Origin: Pedobacter sp. KBW06
GTDB lineage: Bacteria; Bacteroidota; Bacteroidia; Sphingobacteriales; Sphingobacteriaceae
Length of the DNA: 64,000 nucleotides
NCBI RefSeq assembly: GCF_003852525.1
Contig: NZ_QAJL01000005.1
Span: 594,853 to 658,852, forward strand
Reading direction: 5' to 3'
A model generated the notes under the pieces. It made no database searches. It was not told the DNA's origin and saw only the letters and a program-made list of their open reading frames with translations. Positions 1-7,290 of this stretch are shown here, piece by piece. Each line of letters begins with the position of its first letter. Within the stretch, counting starts at the first letter, position 1. A program made the translations under genes and the position numbers.

Positions 1-211
1 TGAAAAGCTGCATCAATACAATGGAAAGCCTTGCGAAAACCTTTGCAACCGGATATAAAAACTGGCGGCTCTTAGAGGAGGAATCATAGAGAAAGGCGGC
101 TTTGGCATCAGGATTAAAAGGGACACTTTTATCCAGATATAAAGCATGCCAATGGCTCGGATTCCTGGGCTCATTCACCATCTTTTCGTAATGTTCTCTT
201 TTGTGTAACAT
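1..211 (-). CDS. Partial hypothetical protein, N-terminal 70 residues
   Basis: Reading the minus strand from an ATG at 211 gives an uninterrupted frame that runs off the window edge, so the 3' end is missing. It begins MLHKREHYEKMVNEPRNPSH and continues with aromatic and basic residues; the last visible stretch is more hydrophobic and may start a membrane or amphipathic segment. It lies 15 bases downstream of the ketosynthase gene on the same strand and is therefore probably the last visible gene of the same operon. I do not recognise the family. The absence of stops across 70 codons and the tight spacing are the only support. Confidence 0.6.
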   Translation of the reverse strand, partial: MLHKREHYEKMVNEPRNPSHWHALYLDKSVPFNPDAKAAFLYDSSSKSRQFLYPVAKVFARLSIVLMQLF

Positions 212-225
212 AGGGTTGCGTTGCT

Positions 226-2103
226 TTAAAAATTATCGAGTTCTTCCAGTTGCATGGTATATAACCTGGCCACTACTTTTGCTGTTTTAACGATTTTTTC
301 TGCCATTTGTTGGGTCAGGAGTTCAGACTGTATGGCTTGCTCGAACCGTTCGAAATGGTTGTCATTACTGTCGCTTGATTCATGGTAAATGAAAAAGGAG
401 ACCTGGTCCTTGTCCAGGTTCAGCTGTTGCTGAATGGCCCTGCCCCATTTTCCGGAAACCCTGTTCCCCAGCCCTTCAATGATAAACATACCGCCCAAAA
501 GGTCAAAGGGATTGGGTTGACTCGCCCTGTGGAACATAAAGGCACTGAGGGCCTCACTTCCGATATTTTTAATGCCTGTCAGGATTTCTTCTTCTCTTCC
601 TCCGCAATTGATGTAGTTTTTCTCGAGTATCTGGTAGTCCCGGTGTTCATCGGAAGAATGTCTGATAAAGGCAGAGCGCACCGGAAAATAGTCCATACTG
701 ACATTGGAGGCCGCGCGGGCAATCCATTGCGAGCCATCGATCACCTGCTGACGCAGGTTCACCAGCAACCGTTTGTATTCTTCCAGGGTTAAGCTTCCTT
801 TAAAGATCTTTTTAACAACCGGAACCTGTTGTAACCCCCTTTCAAAATCAAACCAGACACCCGTAAGTTGCCGCACGAGCCATTCCTGTACCGGTTTCTC
901 CTGCACCCTGATCTCGGGTGCTTTGATCGCTGCTATTTCTTCGGTATAGCCGGATGCACTGCCTGAGGTGCCTTCCCGGACCGTCAGCATCATGTATCCG
1001 GTAATAAACCTTCCGCTTTCAGGTACCATACACAAGATTTTTTGTCCGGCTTTAAGTGTGCCACTTTTCATAAGCTCATCCAGCATGACAAAGATGGAAG
1101 CGGAACCTATATTTCCTACGGTATATAAATTGCTAAACCACTTTTCTGCCGGAATCTCTACGCCTCCGTTTTTCAGAAGTTCTACAATTTGAGGTTTAAA
1201 ATGATGGGAAGAATAATGACATACCAGGCGATCGATATCCTCCGGACTGAACCTTCCCTCATCGATGAGTTCAAAGAAACGCTGTATCCCGAGTTTAACA
1301 ATATTGTCGACCTGCTGCATGTCCTGTTTCAGGTTCAGTGCACCGGCAAAGTTAGCTTCACTGATGGTGTCGTAATCGAGCCAGGTTTTTGATACGCTGC
1401 CATCACTTTCTTTATTCGTTCCGGTATACATGCAGACCTCATAGGCATGCGCATAAGATTTCAGGTCTATCCATTCTATTTCCAATGCCAGTGCATCACC
1501 AGGCTCGTCCTGCAGCAGCATTGCTCCTGCTCCGTCGCTCAGCATCCAGCGAAGAAAATCTGTTTCCAGAGGCAACGTTGCGCCTTCAACAGCAAAAGCC
1601 TGCTGACCTTCAAACCGTTTGGATTTGAACATTCTGCTGGGCAGTTCGGCGGCACAACAAAGGGCATTGCGGACAGTCTCTGATTTCACCTGAAGGTAAG
1701 CATTCTGGATGGCCATCATTCCTGCTGCACAGACGCTCTGGTGTGAAGCAAGGCCACATCTGCCAATCCCGCTTTCCGCATGAACCATACTTGCGAAACC
1801 AGGTACAGGCAGATCACTCTGCGTGGTTGCCGCACTCAACATTTCTACTTTTGCAGCATCGAGCTGGCTTCGCTCTATACAATCTTTGACTGCCAAAGCC
1901 GCCATTTCATAGGCTTTATGTGTGGTATTCTGATCGGTATCCAGGGCATAATGACGGTTTTTAATTCCGTTTTTCCTTAAAAATATGTCTTTCGTACGGG
2001 AATGTACCTTATTGATTTTACCCAGAAAATCTTCCATCTCTTCGTTGCCTACCGGTTCGTTCGGGAGGAAGCTCCCCGTGGAGGTGATGTATACTTTATT
2101 CAT
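226..2103 (-). CDS. Ketosynthase III (StlD/DarB-like) with C-terminal haem-oxygenase-like domain
   Basis: Residues 1-375 form a thiolase-fold beta-ketoacyl synthase III: nucleophile Cys125 in SVCAAGMM, His296 in VCHYSSHH and Asn331 in VGNIGSAS make a complete Cys-His-Asn set. Residues about 410-625 form a separate helical domain like haem-oxygenase-fold or TenA-like diiron proteins, with possible ligands in RHSSDEHRDY (482-490), IIEG (541-544) and YHESSDSNDNH (573-583). At 625 residues it is far longer than FabH (about 320) and recalls the StlD/DarB ketosynthases that build dialkylresorcinols and cyclohexanediones; that assignment is from memory. It overlaps the upstream hydroxylase gene by 4 bases (ATGA), implying translational coupling. 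No DarA-type aromatase is visible. The condensation role is well supported; the substrate and the activity of the second domain are not. Confidence 0.75.
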   Translation of the reverse strand: MNKVYITSTGSFLPNEPVGNEEMEDFLGKINKVHSRTKDIFLRKNGIKNRHYALDTDQNTTHKAYEMAALAVKDCIERSQLDAAKVEMLSAATTQSDLPVPGFASMVHAESGIGRCGLASHQSVCAAGMMAIQNAYLQVKSETVRNALCCAAELPSRMFKSKRFEGQQAFAVEGATLPLETDFLRWMLSDGAGAMLLQDEPGDALALEIEWIDLKSYAHAYEVCMYTGTNKESDGSVSKTWLDYDTISEANFAGALNLKQDMQQVDNIVKLGIQRFFELIDEGRFSPEDIDRLVCHYSSHHFKPQIVELLKNGGVEIPAEKWFSNLYTVGNIGSASIFVMLDELMKSGTLKAGQKILCMVPESGRFITGYMMLTVREGTSGSASGYTEEIAAIKAPEIRVQEKPVQEWLVRQLTGVWFDFERGLQQVPVVKKIFKGSLTLEEYKRLLVNLRQQVIDGSQWIARAASNVSMDYFPVRSAFIRHSSDEHRDYQILEKNYINCGGREEEILTGIKNIGSEALSAFMFHRASQPNPFDLLGGMFIIEGLGNRVSGKWGRAIQQQLNLDKDQVSFFIYHESSDSNDNHFERFEQAIQSELLTQQMAEKIVKTAKVVARLYTMQLEELDNF

Positions 2104-2828
2104 GAAATGTTTTTTACAGCAGTGTTAAAAATTTTATCCAGCCAGGGCAATAAGAAACCCAGGTTGCCTTTTCCTTTCTGATGGTGCATGCTATGGCGAT
2201 AGGAAAATTTCAATAGGTGTTCAGGAGCATGCTGACTAAAAAAATCATAGTTGCAATGCCCCAGCAGGTTAATGATCAGGCTCATCACTGGCAAAGATAG
2301 GATCGCCAATATCTGAAAAGGAAAAATGAGCAGCGGAAAAGCAATCACGGAGCCCAGTAAAAAGGCTTCTATCCAATGAAAACTGAAAGTAGAAAAAACA
2401 GTCGGCTCTTTAGATTGATGGTGTACTTTATGTACATACCGCATCATCAGGCGGGTATGCAATAAGGCATGGCAAAAGTAGAAATGGATTTCATTCCAAA
2501 AGAATAAAACAATGATTTGAGGCAGCAGCCACCAGTTAAGTTCGTAGCTGATCTGAAACCAACCCTGGCTGATTCCCTGCTGGATGAGTATGCCCTGCAG
2601 ACTGAAAACGAAAATAGAAAGCATGCTTTGCGCTATTTCCTTTTTCACTTGTCCGGTGTAAAGGTGATGGTTGGCTACTTTTTTTAAGTCTCTTTTACGG
2701 ACAAGGTACCGGAATACCAAAATTCCGATCCCCGTTACAGACCAGTACAACACATTAAAAAAGACTAATAATGCCAGAAAAGCATTATACCAGGTTTCAA
2801 ACACCCAACTGAATATCGCTTCAAGCAT
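2100..2828 (-). CDS. Fatty acid hydroxylase/sterol desaturase family membrane protein
   Basis: This 242-residue protein is an integral membrane diiron oxygenase of the fatty acid hydroxylase superfamily. Histidine boxes are visible as HFYFCHALLH, HKVHHQS and HSMHHQKG, in the usual order, separated by hydrophobic segments (two N-terminal helices, then paired central helices). Family members hydroxylate or desaturate acyl chains or carotenoid-like lipids using two His-bound irons. It sits between a GNAT gene (29-base gap) and the ketosynthase gene (4-base overlap), so its substrate may be an acyl or alkyl product of the neighbouring ketosynthase; that is inference. The ATG at 2828 is the first plausible start. 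Confidence 0.8.
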   Translation of the reverse strand: MLEAIFSWVFETWYNAFLALLVFFNVLYWSVTGIGILVFRYLVRKRDLKKVANHHLYTGQVKKEIAQSMLSIFVFSLQGILIQQGISQGWFQISYELNWWLLPQIIVLFFWNEIHFYFCHALLHTRLMMRYVHKVHHQSKEPTVFSTFSFHWIEAFLLGSVIAFPLLIFPFQILAILSLPVMSLIINLLGHCNYDFFSQHAPEHLLKFSYRHSMHHQKGKGNLGFLLPWLDKIFNTAVKNIS

Positions 2829-2857
2829 TCCTTAAAAGTAGTAAAAATATGGTTTCA

Positions 2858-3382
2858 TTATCTCCGTTTCTTTTTGAAAGCAAGTAACTCTGCTGTTCCG
2901 GCAATCTGTACAAAGCCATTTTTAAGTAACACTTTTTGTGATGGAAAGTTTCCGGGAGCAGTCTTTGCAATCACCGCTTCCACGATTTGATCCTGAAAAG
3001 CCCAGTCAACCATCGAGCGGATGGCCTCTGTAGCATAACCCTTTCTTTGCTGCTGCTGGTCTATCATATAGCCCATTTCTACGATTCCGTTTTCATTGGC
3101 ATGGCCCACAAACCCGATTCCGCCGATAGCCACATTGGCGGCTTTGTCTATAATCTCCCAGTTCGTATACCATTGATACCGCTTGGAATGTATTTTCGTT
3201 TTTGGAAGCCAGAAGTTGACAAGGGCGTCCTCAAGTTGAACCTTATAAGAAGGTTCAACTTGCATCGCAGATATATTTATTCCCAGCGATTGTTCCATTG
3301 CAGGCCTGCTGACCTGACATAAACGTAGTAACTGGTGAGTTAACGGAATTAATTTTAACCGTTTAGATTCTATAAAAAACAT
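2858..3382 (-). CDS. GNAT family N-acetyltransferase (RimJ/RimL-like)
   Basis: A 174-residue GNAT protein. The N-terminus SKRLKLIPLT is typical of the RimJ/RimL-like branch, and the acetyl-CoA loop appears as QQQQRKGYATEAI, followed by the C-terminal FPSQKVLLKNGF element where these enzymes place the conserved Asn and the alpha4 helix. It would transfer an acetyl group from acetyl-CoA to an amine; the acceptor cannot be predicted. It is the first gene of the minus-strand run that continues into the hydroxylase and ketosynthase genes. Whether it belongs functionally with them is open. Confidence 0.8.
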   Translation of the reverse strand: MFFIESKRLKLIPLTHQLLRLCQVSRPAMEQSLGINISAMQVEPSYKVQLEDALVNFWLPKTKIHSKRYQWYTNWEIIDKAANVAIGGIGFVGHANENGIVEMGYMIDQQQQRKGYATEAIRSMVDWAFQDQIVEAVIAKTAPGNFPSQKVLLKNGFVQIAGTAELLAFKKKRR

Positions 3383-3417
3383 TGGAAATTCTTGATTTTA
3401 AAACAATAGAATAACTG

Positions 3418-3434
3418 CTTAATCGGAGATTAAG
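3418..3434. repeat. Short perfect inverted repeat in the 3383-3594 gap
   Basis: CTTAATC and GATTAAG flank a three-base spacer. The repeat lies 36 bases upstream of the GNAT start codon, on the promoter side, so it could be a small operator or a chance hairpin. There is no adjacent T-run on either strand. The rest of this 212-bp AT-rich gap shows no gene. Confidence 0.3.
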
Positions 3435-3594
3435 TCATTGCCTGTAAAATGATCAGGCTTGGTTATGCAATTTTGGGCTGTGTGCTTTGCCCGTCTAAAA
3501 TCAGATACATCAAAAGATATTTTTTTTTCAATGATAAGAATTATCTCTAAAAAAAAGAAGTATTATTTTACATTTCACGATAAGGCCATGAAAA

Positions 3595-4386
3595 TCAGGT
3601 GTTTTTTGGGAAACCGTATTTAAAATGCATGTATAGAAACAGGCCTAGATACAGCAAGAGTCCTATGGCCATCAGGACCCCAAATAAAATGAGAATTACT
3701 TTTAGCGGAGAGGCTTTAAAGTCGAGTTTAGGTTTCTGCTGCTTTTCCCTCCCTTTATTGATGCGGTGTATCAGGATACCACCTAAGCCCATGACCAAGA
3801 GGATCGCCAGTACATACTTCAGGAAGTCAAGTCTGTATTTCCAATAAGTGGCCCTTGCCTTCCATTTTTCTCCATCTTTCCAATAGATCTTGCTGACATA
3901 AAAATTATTTGCTCCTGCCCTGCCAATAACTGCTTTGATCTGCTTTTTATCTCTCAATGCAAAATAATTGGCCCCTGAAGATTCAAATTTTATGGGCTGA
4001 TTTTCATAGGTTACAAAGATCAAACTTCCTTCTATGGTCTTCTTTACCCTGTACGACTGGACGCTGTCAATTTTAAGTACGGTTGTTTTGGACTCTCCAA
4101 CGGCAGCATAACACAGCATTTGTATATTTATACTGGTATAAAACACGAAAAAAGACAATAGCCCTGCATATAACAGGGCTAGTAAATGTACTTTAAAACG
4201 GTTGGGTTGTTTGTACCGGATGTGGAGATAAATCACCATAGCTAAGCTAACTGCATAGACCAGTCCATAATACAGCGGTCCATGATTTGCAGTAATCATC
4301 TCAAAGCAGTATCTCCTCAACAGGTAGATCAGGAAAGCAGCAACAAATGCAATGGTATAGCTGCGTGATAAACTATCTTCCTTCAT
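3595..4386 (-). CDS. Hypothetical multi-pass membrane protein
   Basis: A 263-residue protein I do not recognise. Three hydrophobic helices occur in the first 95 residues (around IAFVAAFLIYLLRRY, LVYAVSLAMVIYLHI and LLALLYAGLLSFFVFY), followed by a soluble, beta-rich segment of about 90 residues, then two C-terminal helices (YVLAILLVMGLGGILIH and VILILFGVLMAIGLLLYLGL). The start codon lies 14 bases inside the end of the upstream DUF885 gene, so the two are probably coupled. Function unknown. Confidence 0.65.
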   Translation of the reverse strand: MKEDSLSRSYTIAFVAAFLIYLLRRYCFEMITANHGPLYYGLVYAVSLAMVIYLHIRYKQPNRFKVHLLALLYAGLLSFFVFYTSINIQMLCYAAVGESKTTVLKIDSVQSYRVKKTIEGSLIFVTYENQPIKFESSGANYFALRDKKQIKAVIGRAGANNFYVSKIYWKDGEKWKARATYWKYRLDFLKYVLAILLVMGLGGILIHRINKGREKQQKPKLDFKASPLKVILILFGVLMAIGLLLYLGLFLYMHFKYGFPKNT

Positions 4387-6160
4387 TTACGCGCTTAGCC
4401 CATGCATCCATTTTTTGTTCCAAAACATCAAGAGGCATTACACCATCTTTTAAAATCTCATCATGGAATTCAACAATCTTAAACTTAGCGCCCAATTGTT
4501 TTTCATACTTCGCACGGAGCTCGCGAATCTTCAAAGCACCGATTTTATAAGATAAAGCCTGTCCTGGTAAAGCCATATAGCGTTCTACTTCTGCAGTAGC
4601 CCCTTCTTCGCTGATCGCTTCATTGTCCATCATGTATTTGATCGCTTCTTCACGGCTCATGTTTTTCGTATGAATGGCCACATCGACCACCAAACGGATT
4701 GCGCGGTGCATTTCATCACCCAATGCGCCCATGTATTGATAAGGATCGGTATATAGGCCCAGTTCCTTACCTAAAGACTCTGAATATAAGGCATAGCCTT
4801 CGCCCATTGCTCCATACCAGGCAAAACGTCTGAATTTCGGCAGGTCTTTACTTTCCTGCTGTAAAGAAATCTGATAATGGTGACCCGGGATGGCTTCATG
4901 AAGGAATAAAGATTCCATTCCTGAGGTGATGTTAAATTTCTTAGCATCCAGAATGGGAATGTAAAAGATTCCAGGTCTTGATCCATCAGGAGATCCCGGA
5001 TTGTATTCTGCACTGGCAGAAGCCGCACGGAAAGCTTCCGTTTGTCTGACTTCAAAAGGAGTTTTAGGTACTTTATGGAATAACTTCTGAAGCTGAGGTT
5101 TCATTTTATCATGAATGGCATTAAAAGCCGCGATGACCTCTTTTGGTGTTTTATAGGGGGTAAACTTTGGATCCGTTTTCAGGTAGGTGAAAAATGCATT
5201 TAAATCGCCCTTAAAACCAACCTTATTTTTAACGCTGTCCATTTCGGTACGGATTCTTTTTACTTCCGATAATCCGGTCTGATAAATCTCTTCAGGAGTT
5301 TTACTGGTGGTGGTCCAGTTCTTCACACTGTAATCATAAATTTCCTTTCCTCCCGGAACGGATGAAATCCCTGAGGTAGATCTGGCTTTCGGCAGGTATT
5401 CGTTTTTAAGGAAAGTGCTCAGTTTCTGGTAAGCCGGAACGAGTTCTTTTAATATCGCCTGCTGATACAAGGCCGTAATTTTGGCCTTATCCGCTGCCGA
5501 AATCTCTTTTGGCATATTTTTAATCGGATCGTAAAACAAGCTTTTCTGCGGATCGGTAACGATCATCGCATCCATTTGCGGAATCATCTTTTCTACCAAT
5601 GGTTTCGGCAAGACCATGCCTGCAGCAATTCCATGTTTGAAATTGGCAATTGCCGTATCTGTCCAGACACTAAAACCCTTTACACGACCCAACCAGTTCT
5701 CATAATCCTTTAAGTTTTTGAAGGGTTGATTTCCTGCCCCGGAGCCCAGCTGTCCCATCGTTAGCGGTAGTGAAAAGAACTGCTGTGCAGGGATCATCCA
5801 GGTATTCAATTCCAGGCCTTTTAGTTTCATCTGCAGGTCGTACTTGAAAATATCGTAACTCAATTTATCATTGTCGTTCAATGCTTCCCGGTCAAACTTT
5901 TCCACCTGATTCAGGTAATCCTGATAGAAGTTCTTCAAGGTATCCCTGAACGCCTGTGTCCCATCGTTGGGCAATTGGTCATTGTACCGGTTATCCCCTT
6001 GTGAGGTCGCATCCAATGGGAACAATCTGGAATTCTTTTCCCAATAGGAATCGAACAGGACGGCAATTTCTTTTGAATCTTTCAATGTTTCTGAAGATTT
6101 ATTTTTACAGCTGGCTATACTAAAGACAAAGGCAGCACAAAGGAGACCTAATTTATTCAT
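4373..6160 (-). CDS. DUF885 family lipoprotein, putative metallopeptidase-like
   Basis: The 595-residue product begins MNKLGLLCAAFVFSIASCKN, a type II signal peptide with the lipobox ending at Cys18, so it is probably anchored to an envelope membrane. DUF885 proteins carry a gluzincin-like HExxxGH motif, visible here as HEAIPGHHYQ, with a downstream glutamate-rich helix, consistent with a zinc-dependent hydrolase; substrates are unknown for most members. I chose the ATG at 6160 over an in-frame TTG at 6175 because it gives a clean lipoprotein leader. It is divergent from tatA and overlaps the membrane-protein gene downstream by 14 bases. Confidence 0.85.
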   Translation of the reverse strand: MNKLGLLCAAFVFSIASCKNKSSETLKDSKEIAVLFDSYWEKNSRLFPLDATSQGDNRYNDQLPNDGTQAFRDTLKNFYQDYLNQVEKFDREALNDNDKLSYDIFKYDLQMKLKGLELNTWMIPAQQFFSLPLTMGQLGSGAGNQPFKNLKDYENWLGRVKGFSVWTDTAIANFKHGIAAGMVLPKPLVEKMIPQMDAMIVTDPQKSLFYDPIKNMPKEISAADKAKITALYQQAILKELVPAYQKLSTFLKNEYLPKARSTSGISSVPGGKEIYDYSVKNWTTTSKTPEEIYQTGLSEVKRIRTEMDSVKNKVGFKGDLNAFFTYLKTDPKFTPYKTPKEVIAAFNAIHDKMKPQLQKLFHKVPKTPFEVRQTEAFRAASASAEYNPGSPDGSRPGIFYIPILDAKKFNITSGMESLFLHEAIPGHHYQISLQQESKDLPKFRRFAWYGAMGEGYALYSESLGKELGLYTDPYQYMGALGDEMHRAIRLVVDVAIHTKNMSREEAIKYMMDNEAISEEGATAEVERYMALPGQALSYKIGALKIRELRAKYEKQLGAKFKIVEFHDEILKDGVMPLDVLEQKMDAWAKRVNEGR

Positions 6161-6265
6161 CCTGAAAATTAACAATTTTATTTTAATCTTTAAACCTCAA
6201 GGTAAATTCTACGTGTTCCCATTGAATTTTAATCCCGTTTTAATCCTGCTTTAATCTCCTGTAAT

Positions 6266-6273
6266 TAGCTTTG
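6266..6273 (+). promoter_or_regulatory. Bacteroidota -7 element for the tatA pair
   Basis: TAGCTTTG matches the TAnnTTTG -7 consensus of the primary Bacteroidota sigma factor exactly and lies 16 bases before the first tatA start. I see no clear TTTG about 20 bases upstream, so only the -7 box is supported. Confidence 0.5.
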
Positions 6274-6289
6274 TTCACACATTAAAGAA

Positions 6290-6541
6290 ATGAATATGGT
6301 GTTACTGGAATTCTTAAATATGGGCGGTGGGGAAATTCTGCTGATCCTGGCTGTTGTCCTGCTGTTGTTTGGAGGTAAAAAACTTCCTGAACTTGCCAGG
6401 GGGCTTGGCAAAGGAATCAGAGATTTTAAAGATGCTTCGGAAGGTGTAAAAAGAGAAATTCACCGCAACATCAATGTGGTAAATGCGGATGATGAACCCC
6501 TTACTGCCGAGAAAAAAGAACCTGTTGCCCCTAAAAACTAA
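6290..6541 (+). CDS. tatA: Sec-independent translocase subunit TatA, first copy
   Basis: An 83-residue TatA/Hcf106-type protein. One N-terminal transmembrane helix (GEILLILAVVLLLFGGKKLP) is followed by the FGxKxLPELxxGLGKGI hinge and amphipathic helix, then a short acidic and basic tail ending VAPKN. TatA oligomers form the pore of the twin-arginine pathway for folded proteins. The start MNMVLLEF adds a few residues before the helix; the ATG at 6296 is an alternative. A second tatA follows after 7 bases. No tatC is in the window, as is common when tatC is encoded elsewhere. Confidence 0.9.
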   Translation: MNMVLLEFLNMGGGEILLILAVVLLLFGGKKLPELARGLGKGIRDFKDASEGVKREIHRNINVVNADDEPLTAEKKEPVAPKN

Positions 6542-6548
6542 ATCAACT

Positions 6549-6710
6549 ATGCTACATACCCCACTGCTTGCCGCACTCGGCACACAAGAAATTGTCGTTA
6601 TCCTACTCGTTGTGCTCCTGCTTTTTGGCGGAAAGAAAATTCCTGAACTTCTTGGTGGCCTTGGAAAAGGAATCAAAGAGTTTAAAGACGGGAAAGACGG
6701 GGCTGAGTAA
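6549..6710 (+). CDS. tatA: Sec-independent translocase subunit TatA, second copy
   Basis: A compact 53-residue TatA starting MLHTPLLAALGTQEIVV. It has the same helix-hinge-amphipathic pattern as its neighbour (LLVVLLLFGGKKIPEL, then GGLGKGIKEFKDGKDG) but almost no C-terminal tail. A longer in-frame reading back to 6483 would overlap the first tatA, so the ATG at 6549 is preferred. Tandem tatA genes of different length probably arose by duplication and may give TatA isoforms that mix in the translocase. Confidence 0.85.
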   Translation: MLHTPLLAALGTQEIVVILLVVLLLFGGKKIPELLGGLGKGIKEFKDGKDGAE

Positions 6711-6911
6711 TTACAGCCTTCAGGGCCCATGATTTCTTTATCGATAATCATCATAAAAGTTATTGAAGTGTGTTTTAAGCTTTTCAAAAAGCAGGTCACA
6801 CACCAGATTTCTATGTAAAGCTATTTCAGGAATAAACCTGGGGAGACAAAATGTATACGGTAGTGTTTCGCTCGTGGAACGCTCCTGGAAGCCTCCTCAC
6901 CTGAGAGGTTA

Positions 6912-7001
6912 TTGGAAGGATATTGGAAGGTTATTGAAAGGATAAAACAACCTTTGAACTACTTCGAACAACCTTTGAATAGCTTTCCAATATCCTTCCA
7001 A
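6912..7001. repeat. Perfect 17-bp inverted repeat flanking a 56-bp loop
   Basis: TTGGAAGGATATTGGAA at 6912-6928 is exactly the reverse complement of 6985-7001. The complementarity continues on the outside with a two-base bulge (AGGTT against AACCT), so the whole could fold into a long stem on either strand. The loop itself contains a direct repeat. There is no adjacent T-run, so this is not an ordinary terminator. Confidence 0.75.
6946..6979. repeat. 13-bp direct repeat, period 21
   Basis: AACAACCTTTGAA occurs at 6946-6958 and again at 6967-6979, inside the loop of the larger inverted repeat. The period of 21 bases is two helical turns, which would suit cooperative protein binding, but no function can be assigned. 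Confidence 0.6.
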
Positions 7002-7006
7002 CCTAA

Positions 7007-7031
7007 GAGCGTAATAGGAGCGTAATAGGAG
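7007..7031. repeat. 11-bp tandem repeat
   Basis: GAGCGTAATAG occurs twice head to tail at 7007-7017 and 7018-7028, followed by a third GAG. It directly follows the inverted repeat and may be part of the same repetitive element. Confidence 0.6.
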
Positions 7032-7290
7032 ACAAACAGGCGCCTATCCAGCCTTTCTATATATTATATAAGTACTGCGTACTAGACTTCCTCCTTCCAA
7101 CAGATTTGAAACAATCTCTGATAAAAGATCAAAAAAAACCGTAAAACCGCTCATTTTTCCTTAAATCGACTATAAGTCACCACTTTATCATGGGCAAAAT
7201 GACACATTTACAAATATATTTACTATAAAAATCATATCGAATTTTGAAATTAGGCTTATTTATAGCTTTATTTGCAGAAAAACGTTCTGA

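Larger units (their letters stand above)
6711..7290. other. 580-bp intergenic region with structured repeats
   Basis: No credible gene is visible between tatA and topA. The part from about 6840 to 7031 is dense in repeated and self-complementary words based on TTGGAAGG, CCTTTGAA and GTAATAGG, listed separately. The part from 7070 to 7290 is AT-rich leader sequence of topA; a weak promoter-like pair (TTTG at 7243, TAGCTTTA at 7263) may be present but the spacing is short. Confidence 0.6.

Noticed and set aside
382..792. 136-codon open frame opposite the ketosynthase gene
   Set aside because: It is a mirror of a well-supported coding region on the other strand and has no motif.
6314..6799. 161-codon open frame opposite the two tatA genes
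   Set aside because: Serine- and proline-rich composition is the typical shadow of a hydrophobic helix gene; both tatA genes are certain.
6763..6945. 60-codon open frame after the tatA pair
   Set aside because: It starts in a poor context, has arbitrary composition and runs into the repeat cluster.
7243..7274. TTTG and TAGCTTTA as the topA promoter
   Set aside because: The spacing is 16 bases with a mismatch in the -7 box; too weak to list as a feature.
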